Assembly (NCBI GenBank): GCA_037957365.1
Contig: JARHVA010000082.1
Coordinates: forward strand, 1,415,001-1,479,000
DNA from: Torreya grandis
Lineage: Eukaryota > Streptophyta > Pinopsida > Cupressales > Taxaceae
Direction: 5' to 3'
DNA: 64,000 nucleotides
In this document: in pieces, positions 1-12,010 of the stretch
How positions within the stretch are numbered: position 1 is the first letter of the stretch
How the letters are laid out: the number at the start of each line of letters is the position of its first letter
The notes under the pieces: model-generated
The model's database searches: none
What the model saw: only the letters and a program-made list of their open reading frames with translations
Told to the model about the DNA's origin: nothing
Translations under genes and position numbers: made by a program

Positions 1-651
1 AAAAGACTTAGAGTAATAATTCATACACACATGAGTTCATACAAATAGACGAGTGCAAATTCATACACACATGAGTTCATGTGCATGGGCATATGTACAT
101 GGTTTACAAAAACATAAATTTCAACTTTTTTACATATACACACTTTCAAATTCATGAGAAATGATACTATATCATGCACATATATGTAATTTTATATTCA
201 TGATGTATGATATTAGTTCATGCACATACATACTAGGATAGTTTATAGTTGACACAATTTTAAAGGGGCATGATATTGATTCCTGGACATTTACACATCT
301 TGTAGTAAACACTATTACAATTGTTTATTTGCAAATTTTTTTTGAATATACACAAATTAGTGAATGATCTTGAGTCTATAAATCTATATGCAATAATTGA
401 CTCACATTTTTATAGGTTTTGTATGTTGAGGTTTAGTGATGTTCAACAACCATATTATTAGGTCTAGCAAACCCATCATGTGGTTTTCATCTTTATCATA
501 TCTAAGTAGTTATTTGGGATGGTACATAATGTAAATTTTCCCACATTTATGAGGGTTGGGGTATTATTTATTTTCAAACCAAGGAATTGCATAGTTACAA
601 AAAATTGGTGTTTATTTTATCTTTTTTTTTAATAAAATAGTAAAATGTGGT
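1..651. other. Unassigned AT-rich flank with a 40-bp direct repeat
   Basis: No coding signal is seen. At 18-40 and 58-80 the motif ATTCATACACACATGAGTTC is repeated with a 40-bp period, two copies only. The rest is low-complexity AT-rich sequence, probably decayed transposon DNA or LTR flank. It adjoins the outer edge of the 3' LTR of element G, and no target duplication was found there. Confidence 0.5.
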
Positions 652-1130
652 TGTCTGATAAAGTGCTCAATAGATGATGCCAATATAGAAATAATGAATG
701 ATTTGATGTGTATTTATAATGAAATATTTTGAAAATTTACTTTAGTTAACCTTTTAAAATGTGCGAGAAGACCCAAAAGATTAATTTAAAATTTGGAAAC
801 TAACCACTACTTGGCATAAGATGTTGCCACTTTAGGCAGATTGGCCTGTGGTAATAGTTTGATCTACCTAATGTAAACCTATCCTTCGAAATCAGGGTCA
901 AATATCCTGAGCTGAAGATGATCTGAGGGTAGCATAAAATAGGTTAAACATTTTACTTGGAAATTTTTGTGTAGTAATGATGACAAACAAAGAGTAAATC
1001 CTGCATATAAGTAAAAGGATTAGAGGAATGGTGAATACTAATAATTTATTTGGGCATAATTTATGTGGTTTGAGATGTATCAAGAATTAATATTGTCAAG
1101 TACATGTATGACTAGATTTATATGTCTACA
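652..1130 (-). repeat. 3' LTR of element G
   Basis: This aligns over its length with 5264-5758 in the same orientation. Shared blocks include the CTCAATAG / TTCAATAG start, AATAATGAATGA, AGACCCAAAAGA, TTTGGAAACTA, and GGCATAA followed by TGTGGTTTGAGAT. Read on the minus strand it begins TGTAGACATA directly after a purine tract. The outer (plus-left) boundary is approximate. Confidence 0.65.
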
Positions 1131-1215
1131 TCCACCCCCTTTATTCTAGTAATGAAATTACTTGAGTAAAAGAGAAAGAGTTAAATGTGAGTGTGTACAA
1201 CACATTTTATCTTTG
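1131..1215 (-). other. Polypurine tract and conserved 3' internal end of element G
   Basis: On the minus strand the sequence AATAAAGGGGGTGGA immediately precedes the LTR start, as expected for the primer of plus-strand DNA synthesis. The roughly 70 bases before it, including GTACACAC and AATTTCATTACTAGAATAA, recur on the plus strand at 6045-6123 and 50771-50858. The block therefore marks the same 3' structure in three element copies. Confidence 0.6.
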
Positions 1216-4079
1216 AAAGGATACTCCAATTGTGTAGGGAAATCAAATTTGGCAAACCTTACAACAACATGAAGTAATCATTTTTCCATATTTTAAATTT
1301 GAAAAAGTTGAACTTTGAAAATTGAAAAATTTAGAGAATAAAAAGGATGAAGTACACCTAATTGGAGATGAAACCAAATTGACCTATGATCTATAACTGA
1401 TAATAGAGATTGTGACCATTTTTTGGAGCACTTGGATAATTTGATCCAATGTTAAATTAAGAGTGATCAAGTGTAAATTTTGAATAAATAATCAAGCCTT
1501 TGAGTTGAAAAGATGCATATTTTGACTCTCATGAGTGGTTAATACTACCTACTATACTAATCTAAAGAAGGTGGAGCCATGATGGGTTAGTAAGAAGTGA
1601 TGCAAAGGCTATTGAGTGTCACTAGACTCGACATACATCACTTATAATAGAATATGGAACCACACAATGGGTTTCTTATAAGTAATTCCAAGGTCATTTA
1701 GTGTCACTAGAATCAAATAAATTAAATCACACCATTATAGATGAATCTACATTCTACTTCCATGATCGAAAGAAAATGAAGAATATTTATACCCCATCAT
1801 GAACGTATAACCAATACATTTGAATTAAAATGAACATTTACCTTTGAAAGTGTAACTTTGAACTTTTAAAATGTGAATGTATAATCATTATGCCTTAGAA
1901 TTTGTAGCTTTGAACTTTGTAAATGTGTGCATGAACAAGAATCATGCCTTTGAAACTGTAACTTTGAAATTGGAAAATGTGCATGAATAAGTATTAGGCA
2001 TTTTGAACTGTAGCTTTAAACTTTAAAAATGTACATGAACATGTATCATGCCTTTGAAATTATAACTTTAAAATTTAAAAATATCTATGAATAAGTACCG
2101 TATATTTTTAACTTTGAGACATGTATATATGAGCATGCACAAACATCATGACCCCTTGAATTTATGCCAAATAATATAAAATTTCATGTATCTATATGTT
2201 CATTGTAAATTTATTTACAACCTATACCTCTGATCTTGTAACTATTTTGTATATGCTCATGCATATGCATTTAAGTGTATTATTATGTACTTTGAATCTT
2301 TGAGAAGTGAGTACATATGCATGTCATATGCCACCATAATTTGTATCAATGTGATAATGTATGTCATGTGTTATATATTTGAATTACTTTGAATCTTTTA
2401 AAAACCTATAATCTATTGTAAACTCTAATATTTGAATTATTTTGATCCTTTGAACCCTATACTCTGTAACCTTGAAACTTGTACTTTGTTCCAAATCTAA
2501 TTTTTGTCTGTTCATGGAGGATTAGATCTATAAGATAAAGCCACTATGATTTCCCCTTTTGAGATGAGAAATATTAGTCACAAGTCACTCATCTCAAAAT
2601 AAAAGTTAATTATATCATATTATAGAGATATAAGCATGTAACATTATGTCATTATGTGGAGAGTATGACATCATAGTAATTTAATTTTCATTTAAACAAG
2701 TATATAACATATTGAATGTAATGCATACAAGTGTTTTTTCTAGATAGATATAGCAGTGAAACATGCAATAAAATAACTATCTTTGAAGTAGACTACATAG
2801 TAAAAGTGCATGATACAAATCATGTCACCACTAATCAAGCACAAAAATCACAACACACAATGTCACATATAACGCCAAGGGTCACATATAATGGAAAACA
2901 ATATGTCACAACAAATAAGGCCAAGGGATGTAGATAAAAGACATTAAGAATGTTGCAAATAAGGGACATGTTCAAATGTCACACAGAACATAGGGAAAAG
3001 GCCAAAAGTAACGGGCATGCTCAAATATCACCCATACCAAAAAAAAATCTCATAGACATGTTAAATTAATTTGCACATAAGGGCCAAGGGCCACACACAA
3101 TAAATAATCAGTGTCTAGCCTATCATGCAAGGAAGTAAACAACATTGCAGGAACATAAAATAAGTGAAAACTAGTCTACATTATCCATATATATTAGTGT
3201 CATATTGTAGTAAAATAACATATTCACATGGCACAATGGAAGATATGAGTAATTGTCAAAACATTTATAATATGTGTATCTTGACATGGTAGAAAGGTCA
3301 TAGATAAATATAACATGTTGATAATGTAACTTGTAGCATACAATGCCCCCAGGATAGGCATGGATTGGGTAGAAGGGAATCCAACATCTAAGAAACAATG
3401 TATGATATTTATGTCCTACATCACACTTATGTAATTTATGAAATGCATATGTATTTTAAAATGAATATGATATCTACCAAATATGTGATAAATAACATAT
3501 GTAAAGAAGTAAACTAGTAACTTTATCATGCTCAGGTCCCAATTTTTTATTTTTAAAAATATTTTGAATGAGATATTTTATTTTTTTGCCATTTTTTATA
3601 TTATTTTTATTTTTTATATTTTTGAATAAAAAGAGCTTATGATCCCATTAATGAGAGGACCATAGTGTGTTCTTGGATCATAGATATTGAAGGTGACTTT
3701 TTGTGGGTGTAAAGTGTTACATGTAGATGAATCTGAATCTAAAAATACGTCACATGTTTGTAACTATCATGATCACTACTCATATATTTTTTTGAAAGAT
3801 GTATAACTCAAGAGGGTTCAAGACTTAGTGGAGTTTTTTTATTGTAGGATAAGGTCTCACTGCCTATGTTCAATGTTGAACATGTTAAACTGTCTTAAGT
3901 ACTACCATAGGATGCATTATAAAAGGTTTATATTTATTTGAACATGGAATAACTCTTTGATGTGAATCTTATTGTCTAGTAAGGTGTAGAAATTTATTCT
4001 ATACTATATATATATATATATATATTTGTAACAAATTATATTGCATTATGCTCTTGAATAGGTGCCATAACTAACTACG
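1216..4079. other. Non-coding interior of element G
   Basis: No pol frame is visible on either strand. The stretch holds the 53-bp tandem repeat at 1842-2149, loosely repeated CCAAGGG/CACA motifs around 2870-3110, and a (TA)n run at about 4005-4026. The short open frames here (for example 2731-2937 and 3171-3398) lack recognisable domains and are probably chance. Confidence 0.5.
1842..2149. repeat. Six-unit 53-bp tandem repeat
   Basis: About six diverged units start near 1842, 1892, 1946, 1999, 2050 and 2103. Each follows the pattern CCTTTGAAAyTGTAACTTTG, then AAATGT, then GCATGAA, then ATCATG. It lies in the untranslated 3' part of element G. Such tandem arrays are common in the 3' regions of plant Ty3/gypsy Tat-type elements. 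Confidence 0.75.
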
Positions 4080-4760
4080 ATGGTGGTGAGGGAGGAGGAG
4101 GAGTTACCACTAACTTTAGAGAGTACTCATATTTAATGCCTTGAATTTTGACCACTTGATTACAATGTATGTATTTGAGGCATCAATGTACTGTAAAAGG
4201 TAATGCATGCAACTTCTATGTCTAAAGGTGTTCTAATAACATATTAAAGACCCTTATACTTGGTAAGACTAGAAATGGAGTGGCCATTGTTGTTAAACCA
4301 ACATAAAGAGGTAGAATTATATGTTTATGAGTACTCTATGTATGATCATTGAATGCTTTGATAACTTCCAATGTAGCTTGTAAGTCTTGATATGTGTATC
4401 CAAGACTATGAAGAAGTATCATTGTAAATGTATTTTACCCTGACCCATTGTCAATCATGGCATTGTGTATAGGTTGTTTGTTGATGTAATATCGAATAAA
4501 GAGTGCATGTATATATGAATCATCATCATTTATTTCATTGTTATCAAATGTGATCATAGATCTGATGGTAATGTACTTATAAATATACCAATAATTTTAT
4601 CTATCAAATGTCCTTATGTCTAAGGAGGATGATGTGCATTATACACATGATGTACCTCTAAATTATATATGTTTTCTATTATACTATGGTTAGGAAATGG
4701 ATTACTAAATATTTTTATCTTTGAATTATCATTTTGATATGGTCTAGCTACCTCTTCAAG
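4080..4760 (-). pseudogene. Retropepsin remnant of element G
   Basis: The minus-strand translation gives a Ty3/gypsy aspartic protease. A gag-tail/linker with NPFPNH leads into INDDDSYIHALF and then the active-site region HNAMIDNGSG (about 4431-4468, DTG changed to DNG). This is followed by SLGYTYQDLQATLEVIKAF, the flap-like stretch LPLYVG..TMATPFLV, and the C-terminal NMLLE...IHCNQVVKIQG. The order matches the retropepsins of plant Tat-like elements, and the protease of element C at 20430-20850 is its nearest relative here. Several stops replace expected Gln or Arg codons. The catalytic Asp is retained but the frame is dead. Confidence 0.7.
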
Positions 4761-5263
4761 TGTTTGGAAAATAGAGTAAGCTATTAGATTCTATTTAATA
4801 TGGACTTATCTATGTTGATTATGGTGAAAATATGACTATTGTACCTTCTACACTTGTGTTTATTGAGTAATATAAGATATTATGATTCATATTATGCTAC
4901 ACAAATATCATTGATCTCTTTCATTTGAATTTGAAACCTTAAGGGCACTTGGAAATATGCAACTTGTAAAAAATGAAGGGGAGTGTAATGGGATAAGTTG
5001 ACCCCAACCACCCCATTAAAAATTGACTAATGAGTATGTATCTAATACTCAAAGGATGGAAATCAAGTCCATGTAGTTATCTCAACTAAAGTGATTGTGC
5101 AATTGTGTTCCTTGACTATATGTATGCAACTATAAATATGAATTTGATATTTGATAATGATATCTCTTGACTTGATTTAGGATGCTATTAGACTTGGCTT
5201 ATGATTTATCCTTGTGAGTGATCTTGAATTTGAGAAGATTAGGAATATTTTCTCAATTTATAA

Positions 5264-5758
5264 TAGTGTGAAAGTGTTCAATAGATAGTGCCAAGCTAGG
5301 AATAATGAATGACCTTTGTTGTGTATTTATAGTGAAATATTTTGACAATTTCCTTTAGTTGACCTTTTGAAATGTGTGTGAAGACCCAAAAGAATAATTA
5401 AAAATTTGGAAACTAGCCTTTATTTGGTGTGGGACATGGCCATTCTAGATAGATAGGACTGAATAAATGTGATAGGCCCATGATAGTGATCTTATTTTCC
5501 TAGCATAGACATGTCTTAGGAAATTAGGGACAACTGTCCTAAGTTGGAGATAGTTTGAGGGTAGCATAAATTAGTTTAAGCATTTGAATTGGAAATTTAT
5601 TTGTAATAATGATAGAAAAAATGGTATAAATTACATGTAGATAAATGGTTTAAATAAATTATAAATAAGAGTCATGCATTTGGGCATAAGTCATGTGGTT
5701 TGAGATATGCCAAGAATTTGTATTATCAAGTACCCATGACTAAAATTACATGTTTATA
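5264..5758 (-). repeat. 5' LTR of element G
   Basis: Partner of 652-1130. The minus-strand start reads TATAAACATGTAATTTTAGT against TGTAGACATATAAATCTAGT in the other copy, so the terminal TG has decayed to TA here. The inner end near 5264 is approximate, and no convincing primer-binding site follows it. Confidence 0.6.
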
Positions 5759-6044
5759 GGGTTTGATCACCCTCAATTTATCCATGGTTAAATAAAGTAG
5801 AAAATATCTAAGTGCTTCAATGGAAAACACCTTTCTCCAATGCTTCAACAAGGAAATATCATCTACAAAAAGTTATAAGGGAAACATGATTTTCACCAAA
5901 ACATAAGTTTTCTCCTTCCTTGTTATTTAATTTTCAAATTTCAAGTTCATATTTCATATTTTAATTTATGGGCATTGACTACCATATATTTGTTACAAGT
6001 TTTGATTTTGCATGACCTGCATATTTGGAGCTTCCTACTAAAGA
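5759..6044. other. Spacer without recognisable feature
   Basis: AT-rich sequence between element G and the next LTR-element edge. No coding signal or repeat was recognised. Confidence 0.4.
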
Positions 6045-6123
6045 CAAAGTGTTTTGTACACACCCAAGTATACCTTTTCCTTTTATTCTAGAAATTTCAT
6101 TACTAAAATAAAAGGGTGCATTT
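6045..6123 (+). other. Polypurine tract and LTR start of another element
   Basis: This is a plus-strand copy of the conserved 3' internal block: GTACACACCCAAGTATACC, then CCTTTTATTCTAG, then AATTTCATTACT, ending in AAAATAAAAGGGTGCATT. It runs into TGTAAATATTAAAATATGG at about 6121, which would be the start of a 3' LTR. The upstream body of this element is not recognisable; element G lies immediately to the left. Confidence 0.5.
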
Positions 6124-7289
6124 GTAAATATTAAAATATGGTATTAATTACTTTGTGATGACAAGCTTGACATACATTTACAATGCATGACTTGCACACA
6201 TAAATATAGTCCTAACCTACCATTATCTCACACCTACATGATACCTTCTGAGATTGACCCACTTTATTTGTTGTCAAACACATACAAGAACCTACAGTTT
6301 GTGCCAAACCAACTTATTACCTCATACAAACATTTAGTTTAATCCTCATATGTGAAAGTCACTACCACCAAACTAAGTTAATATAACTATTTGATAGTGA
6401 CCTATGCCAAATGATAGTGACCCTCTCCCAATAATGGTTACTTTTTAAAATCAAATATTTACTTAGGGTCTGCCCATCTACTTGGTGTGTCAATGGTGGG
6501 AGATATTACCCACTTGGACTCGTATATATACAAATAAAGGCATCACTTGATAGGGGATAGGGTACTAATCTGATATACATCTATACACTATTGTGCATTA
6601 AGCAAAAACACCCTATTCTTCCTAAATTGAAAATAAATTGCTAGGAGCGACCCATAACCATGTTTGAATCATACCAAATCCAAGTCAAAGCAAACATTTT
6701 CAAGTATCAAATCCAAATCATTAGTTACATTCATATAATGAAGGAGCATGGTTTCACAATCACACTAAGTGGGATAAATATGCGTGGCTTGATTTCTATC
6801 CTTGGAAGATTGGATATCCCATTTTTTTTAGGTTTTTAGATACACAAACACACTTAGGGTTTCAATCTAAAGGAGGTTGATTTATGTATTTGCACACATC
6901 ATTAGGGTTTTAAAACACACATATAGAGAATTTAGAGATAGGTGAAGGTGACAATACAATCACACATCCACTTTTATACATAGGTCACTATCAACGACTA
7001 TAGGTCAATATTGATAATCTTTACTAACCCAAAGTTGACAAAACTAACTCTATGCAAATAGAAACACAGTTTTAGATCTCAACAAATTAAAAGCCTACTT
7101 TAGTGTGTTTTCCACTATTATAACTTAGTCATAGTCAATAAAAAAAGTTAAGTATTTATATTTTTTTGTGTACTTTCTATATTTAGCATATGCCACTTAT
7201 CAAATCATTACAATCTATTACAATATTTTACATTTAAATTTAAGGTTAAATTCCATATTTAGTAATCTGAACTAGTTTTTATCCTATTA
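6124..7289. other. Probable LTR remnant, non-coding
   Basis: Sequence downstream of the LTR-start signal. It contains a TATA-like CGTATATATAC near 6521 and several AGGGTTT stretches typical of LTR or leader DNA. No coding signal or second boundary was found. Confidence 0.3.
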
Positions 7290-8975
7290 GGGTTTAAAAA
7301 ACAAAAATTAGGTTAAACCAGGGTAACCCTCAGGGAATTCAAAATGGATTTATTCAATATAATTCAATCTATCCCTAAATCTAGTAAAAGTTTTTACAAG
7401 GTCTTTTACCTGAATCCTAGTTGATTTTATTTCTATAAGAATAACATCTTGACTTTCCATTATCTTTGCTAATCTATTCAAGAACCTTTGTGACTCTTCT
7501 CTTCTTTTGGTTATTCCTATTCTTCTTCCTCCTTAGTATCATTGTATTTTTTTTTTTTTTGAGGAAGTGAGGCATCTTGTATCCATGATCAACCTTTGTT
7601 TTTATGCCAACTAGTGTTTTTGATGTATTACAATAAATTGAAGTTTTATATTATGACAAGATTTTCTTTAGTTATTTTCTTTGTTTTATTAGCTCAGTTT
7701 CTTTTTTTTTATGCTCAAATATTACTTTGATCATTTCATCTCTACTTCAAGATTTTATATAGATTTCTCTATGCTTGTGAGAATCTATCTAGATACTGAC
7801 ATTTTCCAATAATTTATTGAGTAGTTGGACTACTAGATCATCATCATCACTATCTGATGAAAATTTCTTATTTTTCTCTTTTAATATCCTCTCTGAGATG
7901 TCTATGTTTGGATTCTCTTATCATATGGTACCATTCAAATATTTTTGAAGTTCATAATACTGCTCATCAGGAGTTTCCAGTGATTCTTTAAGTATTATAT
8001 AATCCCCCCATGCTTGTGCTTGAAGGATCTTAAAAAATGCTTTGGTTGGGAGATTTGGATTTTTACATGGGAAATCTTTAGAATAATGGTTCCCTTGAAA
8101 AATATAACATTTGATATGAGATGGAATATGTCTTGGAGTAGTTTTTTTCGTAGGATAGTGTGAGGATTTTTATCTATCCGTTGAGGAAATTTCTTTTCAA
8201 GGATAGGAATTACCCTAAATTTCCTTTTCCTTTTAGAACCTATTTTTATTTTCAAGCCTATCTTGGCTATGAAGTTCCATTGTTTATTGGTTTTATCTTA
8301 ATTTTTATCAGGGAAAACATGACCATAATTATAATTAAATTTATTCCAACCCCAAGGTGGAACTCTTCTTGAATTTTACAAAACCCATGTATATACAAGG
8401 TTTTTAAGCTTGGTTAAAGTGTTTTATTCAAAAAATTTCCCCCTCTTGACTAGGGATTATAATACCCATTCCACTAAAATACATGGAATTGAAGAAAGAT
8501 AAAAAAAATTGTTGTCGATTGATGCCAGTCTTTAGCTTTAAAAGCAAGCCTCTCATAGGTTAGGGAATTTTCATTCAATTTTCTAAGGTCACAAAGTTTC
8601 ATCAAATATAATTATTGTCTAGTTTCATAAACCTTATCAATATGCTCAGAGAATCAAAAAGCATTTCAAATTATAATTAAGATAATCCTATTTTAGAAAT
8701 GTCTTATCTACCATAATTGTAAACCATGGGGTTTTTTTCCTTCCCCACCCGATCCTGCTTTGATTAGGTTTTCCCACCAATCTCTTAATTTACTTGACAT
8801 AAGTTTAACAACATAGAAAACAAATTTGATAGGATTTTTATCTCAATTAGGATGTCCTAAATCAAAATTCATGATAACATGAATTCATAACATAATGACA
8901 CCATAAGGGTATATTCATTTATCAATGTTAAGAATGTACTTGTTTAGATTTGCTGATCTAAGTGTAGAAGTACTG
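7290..8975 (-). pseudogene. Endogenous caulimovirid-like remnant, coat/zinc-knuckle part
   Basis: The minus-strand reading shows a region with LRDWWENLIK (near 8760-8790), then a strongly basic stretch, then a degenerate retroviral-type zinc knuckle near 8060-8110. In the knuckle one Cys and one His survive but two expected Cys codons read Phe. It is followed by an acidic Asp-run (SSDSDDDD) around 7840-7870. A WWxN motif, a basic tract and then CCHC is the layout of caulimovirid coat proteins. The frame is broken by many stops. No protease or RT was found further along. Its other half is at 43773-46110, across the element A insertion. A gag of some other retroelement is the main alternative. 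Confidence 0.42.
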
Positions 8976-8980
8976 GGAGT
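8976..8980. repeat. Left target-site duplication of element A
   Basis: GGAGT directly precedes the TGTTG start of the left LTR and recurs at 43768-43772, directly after the right LTR end. It is a perfect 5-bp duplication, the usual size for Ty3/gypsy integrase. Confidence 0.8.
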
Positions 8981-11674
8981 TGTTGGCTAATTTTGGACTA
9001 CATAAAAAACTTTTCCTAGATTTAGGGTGAGAAGTTGAGTAGAGTTATGGTTGAGCAAGTGATTCTATGGTGAAAGGAGAAGACCACATGTCACTTGTAA
9101 GCTTTAAAGTGAATTTGGTGACTTTACTTAAGAGGCCTAAAAGTAGGTCTAAAATTGCAAATGAAGGATCCAACATGTTTCCATGGGTGTTCAAGCATTC
9201 AGGGATATGAAGGAGGTTTACACAAAGTCTCAGTAGTTCATTAAGAGCCTTGATGGGTCATATTTGGACTAGTGTACCTGAGGAATCTCTATTTACAACC
9301 ATGGTTTGAGGATCAAGGTTTTTGAAGAGAAGAGATGACCAACACAAGCCTAAAAGAACTAGACTATCTTAGCATGTCATGAAATAATGAATAGTTTAAT
9401 TTGGTTTTGCATTTAATAAGTGTACTTAGGAAGCTGACCAAAGTTGAAGGATTGCATGAAAGTGACATATTTTGTGCCAAGAATATCCCTACAAGTTTGG
9501 TGTCTTGATGAGTTTTCTACATCAAGATATAAGCCTTAAAAAATGATCTATTAGTATGGGACATTCTTGGGGACATAAAATTAAGGCCACAAGAACTATT
9601 AATTTAGATTCAAAAATCTTCAACAAAGTACAAATTGAATGTAGGGCTACCAAGTGTCAATTATATCGATATATCAATGGCACACATGCAATCGATAAAG
9701 TCAACAAGTTAAGATAGATCAATGGTGCATGTTCAATCATGAAAAAGTAGATTTAATAGTGAACACAAGGTTAAAAGGTTAGAAGATCTTGGGATTGAAT
9801 GTGGTAATGACATGTATCATAATTATGATGAACTCCTGAGCAAATTGATGGACCATGTTTGATCTGGCAGATCAAAAATTGATGAAGCACATTCAACCAT
9901 GTGGATGGGGACTGATGGTGTACATCAAAGTCAATAAGTCAACAAGCTTATAAGACATGCACAATTATCAAGTGTCATGATCTCAATAACAGGGTCTATA
10001 GAAGGCACATGAGGTCACTACATGGCATAATCATGTTTGATTTCATGAACTGACAACTAGGTCCATAAAGGGCATGTGTGACTACCAAGTGTCATAATGT
10101 TGACATCTAAATCAAAGGGCATGAAGGGTTTCCAAGTGTCACAATATCAAGTATAGATCATAGATCAATGACTGACATTGGAAGTCAAGGCTAGGAGATC
10201 CCTAAGGAGATCGATGAAGTAAATTTGATCTAGTTCCCTGAGTGCATGAGATGAGGACACGTGTCTAAATTTGTAGTGATCATACATTTTAAATAAATAA
10301 TAGTATGTCAAGGGGATGCCATATAGGTGGATATGTCAGATCAAAATATTTCACCACCCAAACATATAAATGTATAAATGTGAGATCAAATACGATCTGG
10401 GTTATCATAAAAAACCCTCAAAATTTTCAAGGCCACCATTAAAGATCAATAAAAACCCTCAAAATCCCTCAAATGAAATTTTTACGTCTTATTCATGATT
10501 AAGAGACTAAGCGGCCTATGGATCTTCATTGAAATTATAACTATATGAAAACCAATAAGGGGATTGGTTTTCATCTATAGTGGGCCTATGTCTAGGGTTT
10601 GGAGTAATGACATAGTTGTGGTAGTGAAAGGAATGTTAGAAGGGATGCCAATGAGTGAGATCAAGTGATTGTCTGATAACATAAAGAGCATATCAAGATG
10701 AATCATGATGTTGTAATCTCATTAAAAAGATGGAGAGTTTGGAGGTTGAGAAAGGTAGGTAGAGAATTCAATACATTTTAAGGTCTTTGGGGACTTTTGC
10801 CTTTTTAGTAGATTATGGCTCATCATCCTCAACAAATTCTTGTCTTTTAGTGTGTTTCTAAGCCAATGAAAGGGCTTAAAATCTATTTGGAGCTAATTAA
10901 AGTTAATTTGTGGAGGTAGGATTAATGCTAATTGATCAAAAAGTGGTTGGGCCTCATTTATTGATTTTTATTTGCTCACTTCCCTCTCTCTCTTCCCCTT
11001 TTCTTATATATTTCTAATTTCTTCCCCAATAAAAAAGGGACTCTTATGCTTTTGGAATGCAAAGGCTATGCCAAGATTTGTACTACAACACCTATTTGAT
11101 GCAATAAAAGACTAAATTCTTCCATTTGTTAGCTGAATTGAAGTGTGTTCTATGAATTCATTGATGTGGTTAAATGAATGTATGCTTTCCTTTGCCTCTA
11201 TCTAAGTCTTCACACCTTCATTAAGTGTTTTGTAGCTTTCACAAGTCATTCAAAGTGTCATAGATAGTTTTTTGATTGGTTTGGAAGTGGAAAAGGCTGG
11301 AGATCTCCCTCCCATGATAGATTGATAGCTAGTTAGTACCTTTGTGTGAAATACTTATGTGAAAGCTGATCAAAGAGTGAGTGAAGTGATATTTGTAGGT
11401 TTGAAAGTGTTTGATAGTGTGTTATGTATAATTGTAAGTGTCCAAAACATTAGTGCATCGCCTACCTTTACATGTTTTTATGAGTTTTCTATCAATTTCT
11501 CTCCCTTTTTCAAGCATAGAATTAGTTTTAGGTGATAGATCCAAGGGAACCAACTCTCTCTAGAGGTTCAACCTCACTATAGGACACCCATAGCCTGAGG
11601 TTGTTCCTATTTTGTAGCTTAGTTAGAGAGAGCCTGAAGAACCCTCTCCAAAGGTATAAATTAATGCTATAATA
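8981..11674 (+). repeat. 5' LTR of element A
   Basis: It begins TGTTGGCTAATTTTGG and ends CTATAATA. The matching right LTR begins TGTTGACTAATTTTGG and ends CTACAAAA. An ancestral CTACAACA end explains both by single-base changes and places the target duplication exactly. The last part (around 10970-11010) has a pyrimidine-rich TCCCTCTCTCTCTTCCCC followed by TTATATATTTC, a plausible TATA element about 660 bp before the LTR end. Length is about 2694 bp. Confidence 0.85.
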
Positions 11675-11700
11675 GTTTTTGGTATACCCATGGGACCCAT
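11675..11700 (+). other. Primer-binding-site region of element A
   Basis: GTTTTTGGTATACCCATGGGACC follows the 5' LTR by a few bases. A TGG start is expected because tRNAs end in CCA. The same arrangement (TTTTTGG, then CNC.ATGGGACC) occurs in element B, supporting a shared primer. The priming tRNA was not identified. Confidence 0.6.
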
Positions 11701-12002
11701 TCTCCTTGGCATAGCTAAAGTTTGGAGCTGAGGAGAAGTGTTTGTAGTAGGGGAAGATATTCATCATTATCAGAAGCTAAAGATTCTTTAGGTTGTAGAG
11801 TTCATAGCATCATCCAGGAAATACTCTCATGTCAAAGGTTACCACAAGGTCAACTAGTAAAGGTATTCCTTTTGAATTCATTGAGTTGCCTTCTACTTCA
11901 TATAAAAGAGCAAGGTTTAGTAGGAAAAAACCTTATCCTCAAAAGAAATATTCATCTCATGGTCATCCTATTGTATCGATAAGTGTAATATTCACTATTT
12001 AG
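11701..12002 (+). other. Leader of element A before gag
   Basis: About 300 bases of untranslated leader between the primer site and the gag ATG. Short open frames across it (11722-11982) have no recognisable domain. Confidence 0.4.
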
Positions 12003-12010
12003 ATGGCCAT
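12003..12010 (+). pseudogene. First codons of element A gag, cut by element C
   Basis: ATGGCCAT: the Met-Ala start lies at 12003-12008 and element C begins at 12011. The frame resumes at 27177. The joined N-terminus has the same spacing (Met-Ala, then a Phe-Asn about ten residues on) as element B's gag, which begins MARPHAFHTFN. The duplicated GCCAT is part of the second and third codons. This placement is an inference from the B comparison and the target duplication. Confidence 0.65.

Larger units (their letters stand above)
652..5758 (-). mobile_element. Element G: minus-strand LTR retroelement, pol-less
   Basis: Two direct repeats of about 480-495 bp (652-1130 and 5264-5758) bracket a 4.1-kb interior that contains a minus-strand retropepsin remnant at 4080-4760. 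The polarity is set by the protease and by the polypurine tract at 1131-1145, which lies just upstream (on the minus strand) of the repeat beginning TGTAGACATA. No RT, RNase H or integrase motif was seen in the 2.9 kb between the protease and the 3' LTR; that stretch holds a 53-bp tandem repeat instead. Only the gag C-terminus is discernible, so the element is truncated or was always non-autonomous. No target duplication or primer-binding site could be assigned. Confidence 0.6.

Noticed and set aside
4975..4995. GAAGGGGAG followed by TGTAATGGG as a plus-strand polypurine tract and LTR start
   Set aside because: It falls inside element G, whose protease and LTR polarity are minus, and no partner repeat begins with this sequence.
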